DNA from: Lentibacillus salicampi
GTDB lineage: Bacteria > Bacillota > Bacilli > Bacillales > Amphibacillaceae
Direction: 5' to 3'
DNA length: 64,000 nucleotides
Assembly: GCF_004565465.1 (NCBI RefSeq)
Contig: NZ_SRHY01000009.1
Coordinates: forward strand, 1-64,000
Shown here: one piece after another, positions 8,694 through 17,554 of the stretch
Position numbering within the stretch: position 1 is the first letter of the stretch
Layout: each line of letters starts with the position of its first letter
Program-made: the position numbers and the translations under genes
The notes under the pieces: model-generated
Databases searched by the model: none
Seen by the model: only the letters and a program-made list of their open reading frames with translations
Told to the model about the DNA's origin: nothing

Positions 8694-9971
8694 TTAATCT
8701 ATATTTTCTTCAACAATCTGCTGCGCTTCTTTAGCTGCTTCCTCAGGAGATGCACCGCCCAGAACGTTTTCGATTGAGCCAAGCACAGCTTCTTCCACAG
8801 CAGCTTCAGTTATCAAATACCTTGGCTGGAATCTTGTATTTTTATCCGTAATCCAATGGGCTGTGTTCTGCAATTCCTCCGATTCATACTCCACATCTGT
8901 GACAGTTAAATGCTGACCTGTCCCATTTGCGTATTGAGAAGCAATCTCCGGTTCACTTAAAAAATTGATAAACTTTTTCGCTTCCTCTTTTTTCTCTGAA
9001 TTGCTGTTGATTGCCAGCATGAATGTTGCCGTATGAATGCCTTCATAATCCACTTCACCTTCTTCAACCGTTATCGGCGGAAGAAAGCCCAGTTTGAGAT
9101 CTGGATTCAATTCCTTTAATGTCGCCATATGGTAGGATCCTGTAGCGATCATGGCAGCTTCCTCATTGGCAACCATTTGCATGGCAGAGTCCTGATTTGT
9201 ACCTAAGGCATTCTCCTGGAAATAGCCGTTTTCATTGAAAAACTGGAAGTCTTCCAATGTTGTTACCCACCATTCATTTGTAAGTGACTCTTCACCGCTT
9301 TCAAGCTTCTGGAAAATATCCTCATCTTTAGCATTGTTCATCATCATACTGTTCATGGTCTGGTTAGGTCCGATGTCAGCACCAGGGAAGACAACTGGAA
9401 TGATGTCATTTTCCATCAATGTATCCGCCATCTCCTGATATTCTGACCAACTGCCTGGCACTTCAAGCCCTAACTCCTCAAACATGCCTTTATTGTAAAC
9501 AGGCATATTAAAAACCATCTGATAAGGAATGGCCAACTGTTTGCCGTCAGCCTGCCCCACACTGAGAGATCCTTCCGAAAACTTACTCACAAAATCCTCA
9601 TCCGTTAAGTCAGTAAAAAGACCCGCTTCCTTCATTGCTTCAAATTGCGTCCCCGGTTGTGATGTGAATACATCACCGGTGGAACCATCACGCAGCAATT
9701 GCTGCGCATTTGACTGATATTGTTCTGATGGGTAAATATTCATCTCTACATTAATGTTAGGGTTCTCTTCTTCAAATTGCGAAATGATATCTTCAAATAC
9801 TTCCTTATCTTCTCCGCGCCAATGAATAAAGCTCAGCTGTGTCGTATCTTCACCTTCAGATGCTGATGCCGAGTCATCTTCACTCTGTTTTTCCTGACTT
9901 GATTCATCCGCACAGGCAGCAAGCACAATCATTCCAAGAAACGCTATGAAACAGATCAGCCACTTTTTCAT
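8694..9971 (-). CDS. Sugar ABC transporter substrate-binding lipoprotein
   Basis: Extracellular lipid-anchored receptor of the CUT1 importer, family 1 binding protein. From ATG 9971 the first 20 residues form a lipoprotein signal ending in the lipobox LAAC (C20). An acidic Ser/Glu linker precedes the mature fold that starts near TTQLSFIHWRG. An ATG at 9989 lies inside the ribosome site; GGGAGGT with 9-nt spacing picks ATG 9971 (425 residues). It is the first gene of the seven-gene operon, consistent with the high expression usual for binding proteins. Confidence 0.92.
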   Translation of the reverse strand: MKKWLICFIAFLGMIVLAACADESSQEKQSEDDSASASEGEDTTQLSFIHWRGEDKEVFEDIISQFEEENPNINVEMNIYPSEQYQSNAQQLLRDGSTGDVFTSQPGTQFEAMKEAGLFTDLTDEDFVSKFSEGSLSVGQADGKQLAIPYQMVFNMPVYNKGMFEELGLEVPGSWSEYQEMADTLMENDIIPVVFPGADIGPNQTMNSMMMNNAKDEDIFQKLESGEESLTNEWWVTTLEDFQFFNENGYFQENALGTNQDSAMQMVANEEAAMIATGSYHMATLKELNPDLKLGFLPPITVEEGEVDYEGIHTATFMLAINSNSEKKEEAKKFINFLSEPEIASQYANGTGQHLTVTDVEYESEELQNTAHWITDKNTRFQPRYLITEAAVEEAVLGSIENVLGGASPEEAAKEAQQIVEENID

Positions 9972-10011
9972 GGAGTAATAACCTCCCATTTAAATTTGTA
10001 GTAACAGGTTT

Positions 10012-10031
10012 TCAAAGGTACGTACCTTTGA
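10012..10031. promoter_or_regulatory. Perfect 20-bp palindrome, candidate operator of the sugar operon
   Basis: TCAAAGGTACGTACCTTTGA reads identically on both strands. It lies 41 bases upstream of the binding-protein start, between promoter and ribosome site. HutC-type GntR regulators bind short palindromes with GT/AC half sites, so the operon's own GntR protein is the likely ligand (inference). Confidence 0.55.
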
Positions 10032-10065
10032 GGATAAACATAGCAAACTCTCCGCCGGACAGAAT

Positions 10066-10079
10066 TTAAAGCGCTTTCA
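10066..10079 (-). promoter_or_regulatory. cre-like catabolite-response element
   Basis: On the minus strand this reads TGAAAGCGCTTTAA, matching the CcpA consensus TGWAANCGNTNWCA at every defined position except one. It lies downstream of the predicted promoter, a location used by CcpA to block elongation. Confidence 0.55.
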
Positions 10080-10142
10080 TAAAACTGCAAAGTGTTGGTT
10101 TTTTGAATGATCCCCCCTGTTCGAATATTAACTACTACTCTA

Positions 10143-10171
10143 ATTTAAACACTAACTACTTATTTTTTCAA
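10143..10171 (-). promoter_or_regulatory. Predicted sigma-A promoter of the sugar operon
   Basis: Minus-strand TTGAAA (10171-10166), a 17-bp spacer and TTAAAT (10148-10143). The -35 box is good and the -10 box moderate. Position fits the operon starting at 9971. Confidence 0.45.
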
Positions 10172-10209
10172 CACTTTTTTTATTCGAATTATTTTGACTC
10201 CTAAATAAA

Positions 10210-10240
10210 TAAGACCAGACATTTGAAGTGCCTGGTCTTA
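10210..10240 (-). terminator. Hairpin terminator
   Basis: Nine-base arms TAAGACCAG / CTGGTCTTA enclose a 13-base loop. On the minus strand the hairpin is followed by TTTATTTA. It would end transcripts coming through the asparagine synthase remnant. Confidence 0.5.
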
Positions 10241-10378
10241 TAAGAATTAAACAGATATTTAATCGGCAATATCTTCGGTCAGCAATGAGTCGTTCCAAAA
10301 GGGGGGGGGCAGCGCAAGGTTAAAATATTAATTTCACCCGCTCCAATCCGGCCGCTTTGGTGACAGGTCATTACGCCC

Positions 10379-10756
10379 TTACTCAAAGGCTGCCGGGGCA
10401 CTCGCATCGCCTAAACTTTTGCCCCAATGTCCAACAGTCGAAAGTACAGATTGATGCGGAAAGTATTTCTTGAAAATATTGTAATACATGAATTCCTGTT
10501 TGGAGCGGACCCACTTATTTTCCCTGTTGGCGCGTTCAAGTTCAGCGTCACCCAATTTATCTTCCGCATAACCTTCCAGAATATCGAGTGCACCACTGCC
10601 TTCGGAAAATCCCGCTTTATCACGCCAGATAATATCATCTGAAAGCCGACCATCATAAGCCTCTCTCAGGATCCACATTTCAACCTGATCATCATTTAAT
10701 TTCATCTTAGCCGTTATTTTCAGCGCATATTCCAGGCCCCCGGTGATGCATTGAAT
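10379..10756 (-). pseudogene. asnB: Asparagine synthase (AsnB-type) C-terminal remnant
   Basis: The fragment encodes the last part of a glutamine-hydrolysing asparagine synthetase. It shows KWILREAxDGxL-type sequence (here EMWILREAYDGRL), then DDIIWRDKAGFSEGSG and a tail with EFMYYNIFKKYFP, which align in order with the C-terminus of AsnB. Similarity starts upstream of the ATG at 10705 (GLEYALKITAK) and stops at an in-frame TGA at 10757-10759. The ATP-pyrophosphatase core and the N-terminal glutaminase domain are absent. It is a 5'-truncated relic of about 125 codons against about 550-630 in intact genes. Confidence 0.75.
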
Positions 10757-10801
10757 TCAATACTATAATGATTTAAATTGCTTACATAATATAAGTCAAA
10801 A

Positions 10802-10844
10802 GACTAATAACAAACACCAGTGCAGGCGACGTTTGCTATTAGTC
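10802..10844 (-). terminator. Hairpin terminator of the ROK-regulated operon
   Basis: Arms GACTAATAACAAAC and GTTTGCTATTAGTC pair over 14 bases with one mismatch. The minus-strand RNA continues with TCTTTTGAC. It lies about 240 bases past the kinase stop; the stretch 10845-11083 between them holds only degenerate sequence. Confidence 0.6.
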
Positions 10845-11083
10845 CAAATCAAATTTCAATCTAAACCAACACAGATTAGAGAGTACTTTTCCGGTCAGTT
10901 TATCATGGTCATGCCATTTTAGTAAGTAAGGGAGCGTCCGTAAAAGATGTTGATAGAATTAATAATGAACGCGAACCATACCACTTAAACCTGTTTCTTT
11001 GATGGAAGCAAAGTTTAGGGGGCATAGACAGGGCACAATTCCCTGAATCTGCCCCAAGTTTAAGAAAATCTAAATTGAATATT

Positions 11084-12211
11084 TCATCCATTCAATCCTC
11101 TTTGAACGATCAAATCAATAGGCTTGTCGTGATTGGTGATGATATCTACATTAGGCATTTCGTTTTTCACCTTATACATTAATTCACTTTTAACGTAATC
11201 ACTATTTTGTAAGACCCCACCCAAAAATAATAGCTTAAACGGACCACCTGAGATATTTATCCGTTTGACGACCGCAGATACCAAGCAATAAAGCTCCGAA
11301 ACGGCACGATCTAAAATGTTTTTGCTGGCTGGATCGCCTAGATGGTATGCATCTTCAACGATGGTCGATAATTCTCCAACATCGTGAATGGAATAATTGG
11401 GGCCATACACCCAATTATAAAGATCTTCATGGTTGTCGAGTTGAAATTGGTTTAACACCAGATCGGATAGGGCTGTTTCAGGCCCCCTGCCATCATGCAT
11501 TTTCAGGATAGTAAGTATCGCCTCTTTTCCAATCCAGTAGCCGCCACCTTCATCACCAAGTCTATGACCCCATCCTCCAGCACGAGCATAATTCCCCCTT
11601 CCATCGTGCCCAAAAGCAATCGAGCCGGTTCCGGAAATGAGAATGACACCAGGTGAATGATTGGTCTCCCCAAACAACACGGACAATGCGTCATTCTCTA
11701 CAATTACTCTTTTGATTTGCACTCCGCTTTCCTCAATAACCTGTTTCACAATCTCCTGCACATTTGTTTCATCTTTTATCGTATCTATCCCTGCCAAAGC
11801 AAACACGCCGACATTAAAATTTATTTCTGTATCATGATGCAAAACATTTTCATTTAATTGACCGATTGCTTTTTTTATCACGCGTTTCAAAGTTTTAATG
11901 GTGCCCTTAAACCCAGCAACCTGGTAGTTTGAAGTGCCGGATTTTCCGGAACTTAATACATTTCCATCTGCATCTGTAATGACAGCAATAGTTTTTGTCC
12001 CGCCACCATCTATAGCTAGGAGCGGAAAGTCCGTGCGACCTCCGCCCTGTATCGTTGAATGAATTGTTTTTTCCTTTTGGTTGTGTGGTAGGCCATTTGT
12101 TGTAGATTTTTTAGATAAAGATTCAGCCTTACTGTTGCCAAATCCCTCTCTTGAAAAATCTTTATTATTCATTTCTGCTTCTGAATGAAAAAAGCTTTCC
12201 TTATTTATCAT
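11084..12211 (-). CDS. BadF/BcrA-family sugar kinase (N-acetylglucosamine kinase-like)
   Basis: An ASKHA-fold ATPase predicted to phosphorylate an amino sugar. The phosphate-1 loop LLAIDGGGTKT begins only at about residue 64. Next come ENDALSVLFG, the ATP-site VILISGTGSIAFG, and GGWGHRLGDEGGGYWIG, the set seen in bacterial GlcNAc/GlcN kinases. ATG 12211 overlaps the lyase stop by 11 bases. The roughly 60 polar residues before the fold are unusual, and no better start with a ribosome site is visible inside them (the next ATG is codon 14). It is the last intact gene of the operon. A role on the sugar half of the imported compound is inference. Confidence 0.75.
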   Translation of the reverse strand: MINKESFFHSEAEMNNKDFSREGFGNSKAESLSKKSTTNGLPHNQKEKTIHSTIQGGGRTDFPLLAIDGGGTKTIAVITDADGNVLSSGKSGTSNYQVAGFKGTIKTLKRVIKKAIGQLNENVLHHDTEINFNVGVFALAGIDTIKDETNVQEIVKQVIEESGVQIKRVIVENDALSVLFGETNHSPGVILISGTGSIAFGHDGRGNYARAGGWGHRLGDEGGGYWIGKEAILTILKMHDGRGPETALSDLVLNQFQLDNHEDLYNWVYGPNYSIHDVGELSTIVEDAYHLGDPASKNILDRAVSELYCLVSAVVKRINISGGPFKLLFLGGVLQNSDYVKSELMYKVKNEMPNVDIITNHDKPIDLIVQRGLNG

Positions 12212-13724
12212 AGCTCATCATTCTTTTAAGTCTCTCATCAATCATTCCATTAGCAGACTCTAATATACCTTTCTTTTCTTTCAACCAGTTGTCTAAATCA
12301 TTTTGTTGCTGAACGCGCTCTTCAATTGCCTTTTTCACTCTGTCTTTGCTTGGACCGCCTTCAAGTGAACGAATTTTGATAAAATGCTCCGGATCGAGTG
12401 CATCTTCCAATTCTTCTTCCGTTAAATTCAATTTATTCCCTGTTATTTTTTCAGCATGAGCATTTAAATGGTCTAAATGGAACTCTTCTAAAGACTCTTT
12501 TTCTTTAGCCACCAAATCCTTCACTGCAGAGCTAACGATTTCATGCGCTTTTCGAAAGGAGAGGTCATTTGTCCGTACTAGTGTATCGGCAAGTTCCGTG
12601 ACGTTAGCGAAACTTTCTTGTGCACGTTTGAGCAACTTTTCCTTATTGACTTCCATTGTCATTAACACGCTTGATAACAGATAATAAATACTTCCAAGCT
12701 TCTCCATTGCATGCCACATATATGGCTGCATGTCATCTTCTGTGTCGACAATATCGCCAAAAGGCGTATTATGCATCATTGTCAAAACAGTTTGTGCATC
12801 ACCCAGAACGCTTGATAACAAACCACGCATATGTTCAATAGAAACTGGGTTTTGCTTTTGTGGCATGATGGAGCTGATTTGCACGTATGGCTCATACAGC
12901 TTGAAGGCACCGTATTCCTGAGTTCCCCACAAAAGAAAATCTTGCATTGATCGGCCCAAATCGATTGCAGCCAATTGAACAGACGTTGCGGTCTCACCGA
13001 TATAATCCGCTCCAGCAACAGCATCCCAAGCGTTGTCAATTCTCTCCTCAAAACCCAATAACTCTTGCACTAACTTACGATTGATTGAAAACCCTGAAGT
13101 TGTCAACGCTGCTGCACCCATACTGCTCCGGTTTACCGTATTATAAGCTGACATAAGACGATTAATATCCCTTGTCAGTAAATCCGTCATCGCATTCAGA
13201 TAATGGCCAAGTGTGGTAGGCTGTGCCTGCTGTGTATGCGTATATCCGATCATGATTGTATCGATATGTTCTTCAGTCAATTCAATCAGGCTTCTACGTA
13301 AGTGAAGTGTTGCCTCAACCAGGTTAAGTAATCTATCCCGTAGATTCATTCTGTAAATGGCAATCCCCATATCATTCCGACTGCGGGCAATATGAAGGTT
13401 GCCAGCAATTTCACCTGCCTGTTCAATTAAAAAATGCTCAATTTCAAAGAACAAATCTTCATAGGATGAATCATAGTTTCTATTTTTAACATCTTCTACA
13501 TCAATCTTATTAATTGCGTTGACGATTTTGATTGCTTCGTCCTTATCCACAATCCCTTCTTCAACAAGCATGATTAAATGCGCATAGTGTATTTGAAGCA
13601 TTGGACGAATGGAGTTTACTTTTGCTTGATTATACGCGGGTTCCAAAACAAGTTCCTTATAGGTTTTTGACGGAAAATTCTTTCCTTCCGTATCCAAGAT
13701 TTTTTGTCGATGTAATGAGCTCAT
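12201..13724 (-). CDS. Argininosuccinate lyase-like enzyme (fumarase/aspartase superfamily)
   Basis: A superfamily of homotetrameric lyases that release fumarate from a succinyl adduct. Visible are ARSRNDM (about 114-119), GYTHTQQAQPT with the presumed catalytic His (H163), and the signature SSIMPQKQNP with the catalytic Ser near 285. Canonical argininosuccinate lyase carries GRSRNDQVATD, here ARSRNDMGIAI, so a substrate-contact region has changed. At 507 residues it is longer than ArgH (about 460). ATG 13724 has GGGAG at 8-nt spacing and replaces an upstream GTG at 13733. It sits between an ABC importer and a sugar kinase, with no argG or other arginine genes, so breakdown of an imported adduct is more likely than arginine synthesis (inference). 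Confidence 0.75.
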   Translation of the reverse strand: MSSLHRQKILDTEGKNFPSKTYKELVLEPAYNQAKVNSIRPMLQIHYAHLIMLVEEGIVDKDEAIKIVNAINKIDVEDVKNRNYDSSYEDLFFEIEHFLIEQAGEIAGNLHIARSRNDMGIAIYRMNLRDRLLNLVEATLHLRRSLIELTEEHIDTIMIGYTHTQQAQPTTLGHYLNAMTDLLTRDINRLMSAYNTVNRSSMGAAALTTSGFSINRKLVQELLGFEERIDNAWDAVAGADYIGETATSVQLAAIDLGRSMQDFLLWGTQEYGAFKLYEPYVQISSIMPQKQNPVSIEHMRGLLSSVLGDAQTVLTMMHNTPFGDIVDTEDDMQPYMWHAMEKLGSIYYLLSSVLMTMEVNKEKLLKRAQESFANVTELADTLVRTNDLSFRKAHEIVSSAVKDLVAKEKESLEEFHLDHLNAHAEKITGNKLNLTEEELEDALDPEHFIKIRSLEGGPSKDRVKKAIEERVQQQNDLDNWLKEKKGILESANGMIDERLKRMMSYDK

Positions 13725-13771
13725 CTCAATCACTCCCTCAGTATTTTCTATACGTTTGTATCATATTGTGC

Positions 13772-15496
13772 CTAAAAAGCTGCACCAGTATCATTATCAC
13801 CTTTAATTTTTTCATTTACTAATAACACAATAACAATCAAGATCGTTTGAAGTACCCCATAAGCACACGCTGTTCCAAATTCAAATGAGTACATTTTATT
13901 CCAAATACCCACAGACAATGGCATTGTGGAAGGTGTATAAATCAATATTGAAGCTACAAATTCTGTCAAGCCTTGAACAAAGGCCAATAATGTACCAGCT
14001 AAGATTCCCGGCATAATAATAGGTAAAACAACTCTCCTGAACGAATGCCACCAAGTTGCGCCCAGACTTTGTGCCGCTTCTTCAACTGACTGATCCATCT
14101 GTATTAAACTTGCTTGTGAGTTCCGGAAGACGAGTGGCAGCTGTCTGACAAAGTAAGCTAAAGGCAAGATCCAAAAGGTACCAACCAATACCTGATTAAA
14201 TGCGAAAGCACTCGGCTCGCTGAAAGCTGAAATCATATTAACAGCCACGACAGTACCTGGCAGAGCCCAAGGTACCATAATCAATATATCCATAAAGGCC
14301 TTCCCTTTAAAATTAAAACGGACCATGGCATACGCAGCTGCAACACCAAAAATAATATTTCCGATTACTGCAACTGTACTCATTTGGATACTATTCCAGA
14401 TTGGCCCCCATGTATCAGGGTCAGTAAATAATTCAACATAGTGTTGGATTGTATAGGCCGCCGGTATAATTTGTGTTGTCCAAGACCCGTCTACAGCAAA
14501 CGAAATCAGCGCAATAACCATGATTGGCAGCATTAAAACAACAACACCGATAATGGACAGTAATACCGCCAAATACCTAACGATCGGCGAGCGGACTTCC
14601 GTACGATGAACGCCGGTACCTTTACTCTGATTCTGGTAATTTCTTCGGTTTTGATACCAGGTCATCAATATTAAAAAAGCAATTGACACGATTGAAAGAA
14701 CAGTAGATTGTGTTGCCGACATGTCTAAATTACCATTTGTCCGGGACAGTGTTATTTGCATGGTCATGGTTCTTTGGACACCAAACATTAATGGTGCAGT
14801 ATATGAAGCCATTGAAATCATAAACACCAATAGCGAAGATGCAACCATAGCTGGTGTCAGCATTGGCAAAATGATTTTTGTCCAGATTCTCAAGCGACCG
14901 GAGCCCAAACTTGTCGCAGCTTCTTCTAATGATAGATCCAAACCTTTAATCGCCGCAGATGCACTCAGATAAAAATAGGTATACATCGTAAAGGTATGAA
15001 CCATTATAATGCCCCAAATTCCCTCAAGGGAGAATGGCACTTCCTCCAAGTTAAAAATCTGCTGGAAAAACCGAGGAAATATACCTGTTTCACCATATAA
15101 AAAATAGAAAGAAATGGCACCGATTAAAGGTGGTAATGCCATTGGCACCAATACAAGTACTGATAAAAATTTCCTGCCAGGAAATTCGTATCGGTTTAAC
15201 AAGAAAGCCATTGCAACACCGACAATAGCACATGTAATGACACTTACTACCGATATAAACACACTATTTCTAAGTGACTCAAGATTAGCCTCGGTAGTAA
15301 AAAAGTTTATATAATTAGAAAATGATAAAGCGCCTTCCTGGTCCATTACACTTTGTGAGAATGTCTTGTACATTGGATAAATCACGTATGCCAATAAAAC
15401 CAAAACCAGAGGCGAAATTAAAACATAAACAAAATACTTTGATTGGGTTATTTTCGCCCAAATACTTTTCTTGGGGGCGATTGCTTCACTGGTCAT
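13772..15496 (-). CDS. ABC transporter permease, fused two-domain (FbpB/ThiP-type)
   Basis: Inner-membrane channel of the importer, 574 residues with about 12 spans in two tandem permease halves. Each half has an EAA loop: EEAATSLGSGRLRIWTKIIL in the first and EEAAQSLGATWWHSFRRVVL in the second. Fused permeases of this type serve importers for ferric iron, thiamine, 2-aminoethylphosphonate or phosphorylated organic compounds. ATG 15496 follows AAGGGGTGA and lies 4 bases after the ATPase stop, implying translational coupling. The catabolic gene context argues for an organic substrate rather than iron. Confidence 0.88.
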   Translation of the reverse strand: MTSEAIAPKKSIWAKITQSKYFVYVLISPLVLVLLAYVIYPMYKTFSQSVMDQEGALSFSNYINFFTTEANLESLRNSVFISVVSVITCAIVGVAMAFLLNRYEFPGRKFLSVLVLVPMALPPLIGAISFYFLYGETGIFPRFFQQIFNLEEVPFSLEGIWGIIMVHTFTMYTYFYLSASAAIKGLDLSLEEAATSLGSGRLRIWTKIILPMLTPAMVASSLLVFMISMASYTAPLMFGVQRTMTMQITLSRTNGNLDMSATQSTVLSIVSIAFLILMTWYQNRRNYQNQSKGTGVHRTEVRSPIVRYLAVLLSIIGVVVLMLPIMVIALISFAVDGSWTTQIIPAAYTIQHYVELFTDPDTWGPIWNSIQMSTVAVIGNIIFGVAAAYAMVRFNFKGKAFMDILIMVPWALPGTVVAVNMISAFSEPSAFAFNQVLVGTFWILPLAYFVRQLPLVFRNSQASLIQMDQSVEEAAQSLGATWWHSFRRVVLPIIMPGILAGTLLAFVQGLTEFVASILIYTPSTMPLSVGIWNKMYSFEFGTACAYGVLQTILIVIVLLVNEKIKGDNDTGAAF

Positions 15497-15500
15497 GTTG

Positions 15501-16577
15501 TCACCCCTTTTCACTCATAAAATAGATACTATTTTCAGGAATACTCAGAGTGATTGAATCACCACGTTCCAATATATTTGAACCCGAGTTAATAATCATC
15601 ACGTTCAATTCATGGTTGCCAATCTTTACAAGATAGTTAATACTTACACCAGAAAACTCTGTTAGTTGAATTTTTCCTTGGATTGAATTACTACCTTTTC
15701 CAACCTCAATGATTTCAGGCCGTATGGAAAGGGATACCTTTTTGTCCTCTGCGATATCAACATGCGGGGAGCTATTTTCCCTTATACCCTTTAGTAAAAT
15801 TCCATCCCCAACATCGACAGTGACATGATTATCCGACACTTCTTTGATCGTACCTTCCAAAATATTGGATTCACCGATAAACGATGCGACAAAATGATTG
15901 TCAGGTTTATTATAAATCTCTTGAGGCGTTCCAATTTGTTGAACTTCACCTTCACTCATAACCATAATTCTGTCAGACATTGCCATAGCTTCATGCTGAT
16001 CGTGTGTGACATAGACTGTGGTAATCCCCAACTCAACCTGAAGCCGCTTAATCTCTACCCGTGTTTCTTCACGTAATTTTGCATCTAGGTTGGACAATGG
16101 TTCGTCCAATAATAAAATATCCGGTTCAATGACAAGTGCCCTCGCAAGCGCAACTCGTTGCTGCTGGCCACCGGATAATTCTGTTATTTTTCTATCTCCA
16201 TAGCCTACCAAACGGACAAACTCCTGTGCTTTTTCTACCTTTTCTCTTATAACACTTTTTGATAGTTTTCTTACCTGCAGACCAAATGCAATGTTTTCAA
16301 AGACAGTCATATGTGGGAATAGTGCATAGTTTTGAAAAACCATTCCGATATTTCGTTTGTTCGGTTTCACCGTTGTAATATCTTCATTGTCAAAGGCTAT
16401 CTTACCGCTTGTAGGAAAGTAAAACCCGGCTATCATTCTTAAAGTTGTCGTTTTACCACAGCCACTTGGGCCCAGAAAAGTGAAGAATTCTCCACTTTTT
16501 ATATCAATGTTGATATCTTCAACCGCTCTGGATTTTCCAAACATTTTAGTTATCTGTTCAAGTCTTACGCTTTTCAT
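15501..16577 (-). CDS. ABC transporter ATP-binding protein (PotA/FbpC type)
   Basis: Cytosolic ATPase of the importer, 358 residues. Walker A is GPSGCGKTTT, the Q-loop is in GMVFQNYALFPH, the ABC signature is LSGGQQQRVALARAL, Walker B is ILLLDEPLSNLD, and the switch His follows in TVYVTHDQ. The C-terminal 120 residues form a TOBE domain. ATG 16577 has AAAGG at 8-nt spacing and is preferred over GTG 16586. The 245 bases separating it from the creatininase gene show no clear terminator. Confidence 0.9.
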   Translation of the reverse strand: MKSVRLEQITKMFGKSRAVEDINIDIKSGEFFTFLGPSGCGKTTTLRMIAGFYFPTSGKIAFDNEDITTVKPNKRNIGMVFQNYALFPHMTVFENIAFGLQVRKLSKSVIREKVEKAQEFVRLVGYGDRKITELSGGQQQRVALARALVIEPDILLLDEPLSNLDAKLREETRVEIKRLQVELGITTVYVTHDQHEAMAMSDRIMVMSEGEVQQIGTPQEIYNKPDNHFVASFIGESNILEGTIKEVSDNHVTVDVGDGILLKGIRENSSPHVDIAEDKKVSLSIRPEIIEVGKGSNSIQGKIQLTEFSGVSINYLVKIGNHELNVMIINSGSNILERGDSITLSIPENSIYFMSEKG

Positions 16578-16822
16578 TTCTTTCACCTTTCTTTTCCCAA
16601 AGGATGATGTTCATCACCTTACTTTTCCAGGCTTGTTTTTTTACTCACTTTCTTTATCAGATATTCATGGGACCGAACTCCAACACGTTCTCCCGACCAA
16701 TATCATAAAAAGTATGCTTATGCTTCATGTTATACGGGATCCAGAACCAACGTCCTAGAAGGAAAAGTCAAACCTTCAATATTGATTACGAAATGAACGC
16801 TTTTCCCCAGATTCCGTTTGAA

Positions 16823-17554
16823 TTATTTCTTAATCCAATTTTCAATAAGCGTATTTAGATTGCCAGTTGCTTCATCAACAATTTTTTTGCCCATTTCGAG
16901 TGAGGTTTGTTGAATTAATCCTGTGTACCCATCCCAGGATCCCGGCGTTCCTTCAACAAGAATATATGGATGGGGAGAGAGTTTTTCTAAATCAGGAAAC
17001 TCCGTATCATCTTCCTCAACATGGACGAGGTGAGGTTGAAATGCCTTAGTTGCTGACATCTCGTATGGTCCACCATGGCCCCTTCCCTTTGTTCCGACCA
17101 TACCCAGTTCATCTGCTTTATCGATTTCAACCATTTGCCACCAGTTGAGTAATAAAAAACTGGCGCTATTATGTTTACCTGTGATATGTTCAGCAACAGC
17201 TCGTGATATTCCCATATTTCCATCATGAGCGTTCAAAAGCACAATCCGCTCTATACCTTGGTTGACAATCCCCTCGACTATATCTATCAAATATTCTTGA
17301 ATGATAGAAGGCCGAATAGGAATGGTACCTTTATATTTATTGGTTTTCCCTGGACACGCCGTATATGGTACAGTAGGAAAAACTACACCGCCGAGCTCTG
17401 GATTAATTTTATTTCCAAATCCATCTGCTAAAAAAATGTCGGTTCCCAGCGGAGAATGTGGCCCATGATATTCAAAACTGCCCAAAGGCAATATAGCAAA
17501 TTTGGCATCAGAAAGTTCGTTTAATTCTCTTCCATGTATATCTGTTGCTTCCAC
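16823..17554 (-). CDS. Creatininase-family amidohydrolase
   Basis: A predicted metal-dependent hydrolase of C-N bonds, 243 residues, the usual size for the family. The metal-site region reads ILPLGSFEYHGPHSPLGTD, which keeps the E-x-H-G and distal D pattern of creatininase (LPVGSxEQHGPHLPLGTD). Further ligand segments are LLNAHDGNMG and HGGPYEMSAT. AGGAG with 8-nt spacing selects GTG 17554 over the longer frame from 17584. Relatives include creatinine amidohydrolase, MftE-type peptide trimming enzymes and formamide hydrolases, so the substrate is open. Its place between the binding protein and ATPase genes ties it to whatever the transporter imports. Confidence 0.8.
   Translation of the reverse strand: MEATDIHGRELNELSDAKFAILPLGSFEYHGPHSPLGTDIFLADGFGNKINPELGGVVFPTVPYTACPGKTNKYKGTIPIRPSIIQEYLIDIVEGIVNQGIERIVLLNAHDGNMGISRAVAEHITGKHNSASFLLLNWWQMVEIDKADELGMVGTKGRGHGGPYEMSATKAFQPHLVHVEEDDTEFPDLEKLSPHPYILVEGTPGSWDGYTGLIQQTSLEMGKKIVDEATGNLNTLIENWIKK

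Noticed and set aside
10909-11091. 60-residue minus-strand ORF as a real gene
   Set aside because: Only the first 18 or so residues look coding, and the rest is poor. It is treated as a possible remnant of a lost operon gene instead.
12201-13724. argH of arginine biosynthesis
   Set aside because: It has no arginine genes nearby, a changed RSRNDQ region and a catabolic operon context. An argH role cannot be fully excluded.
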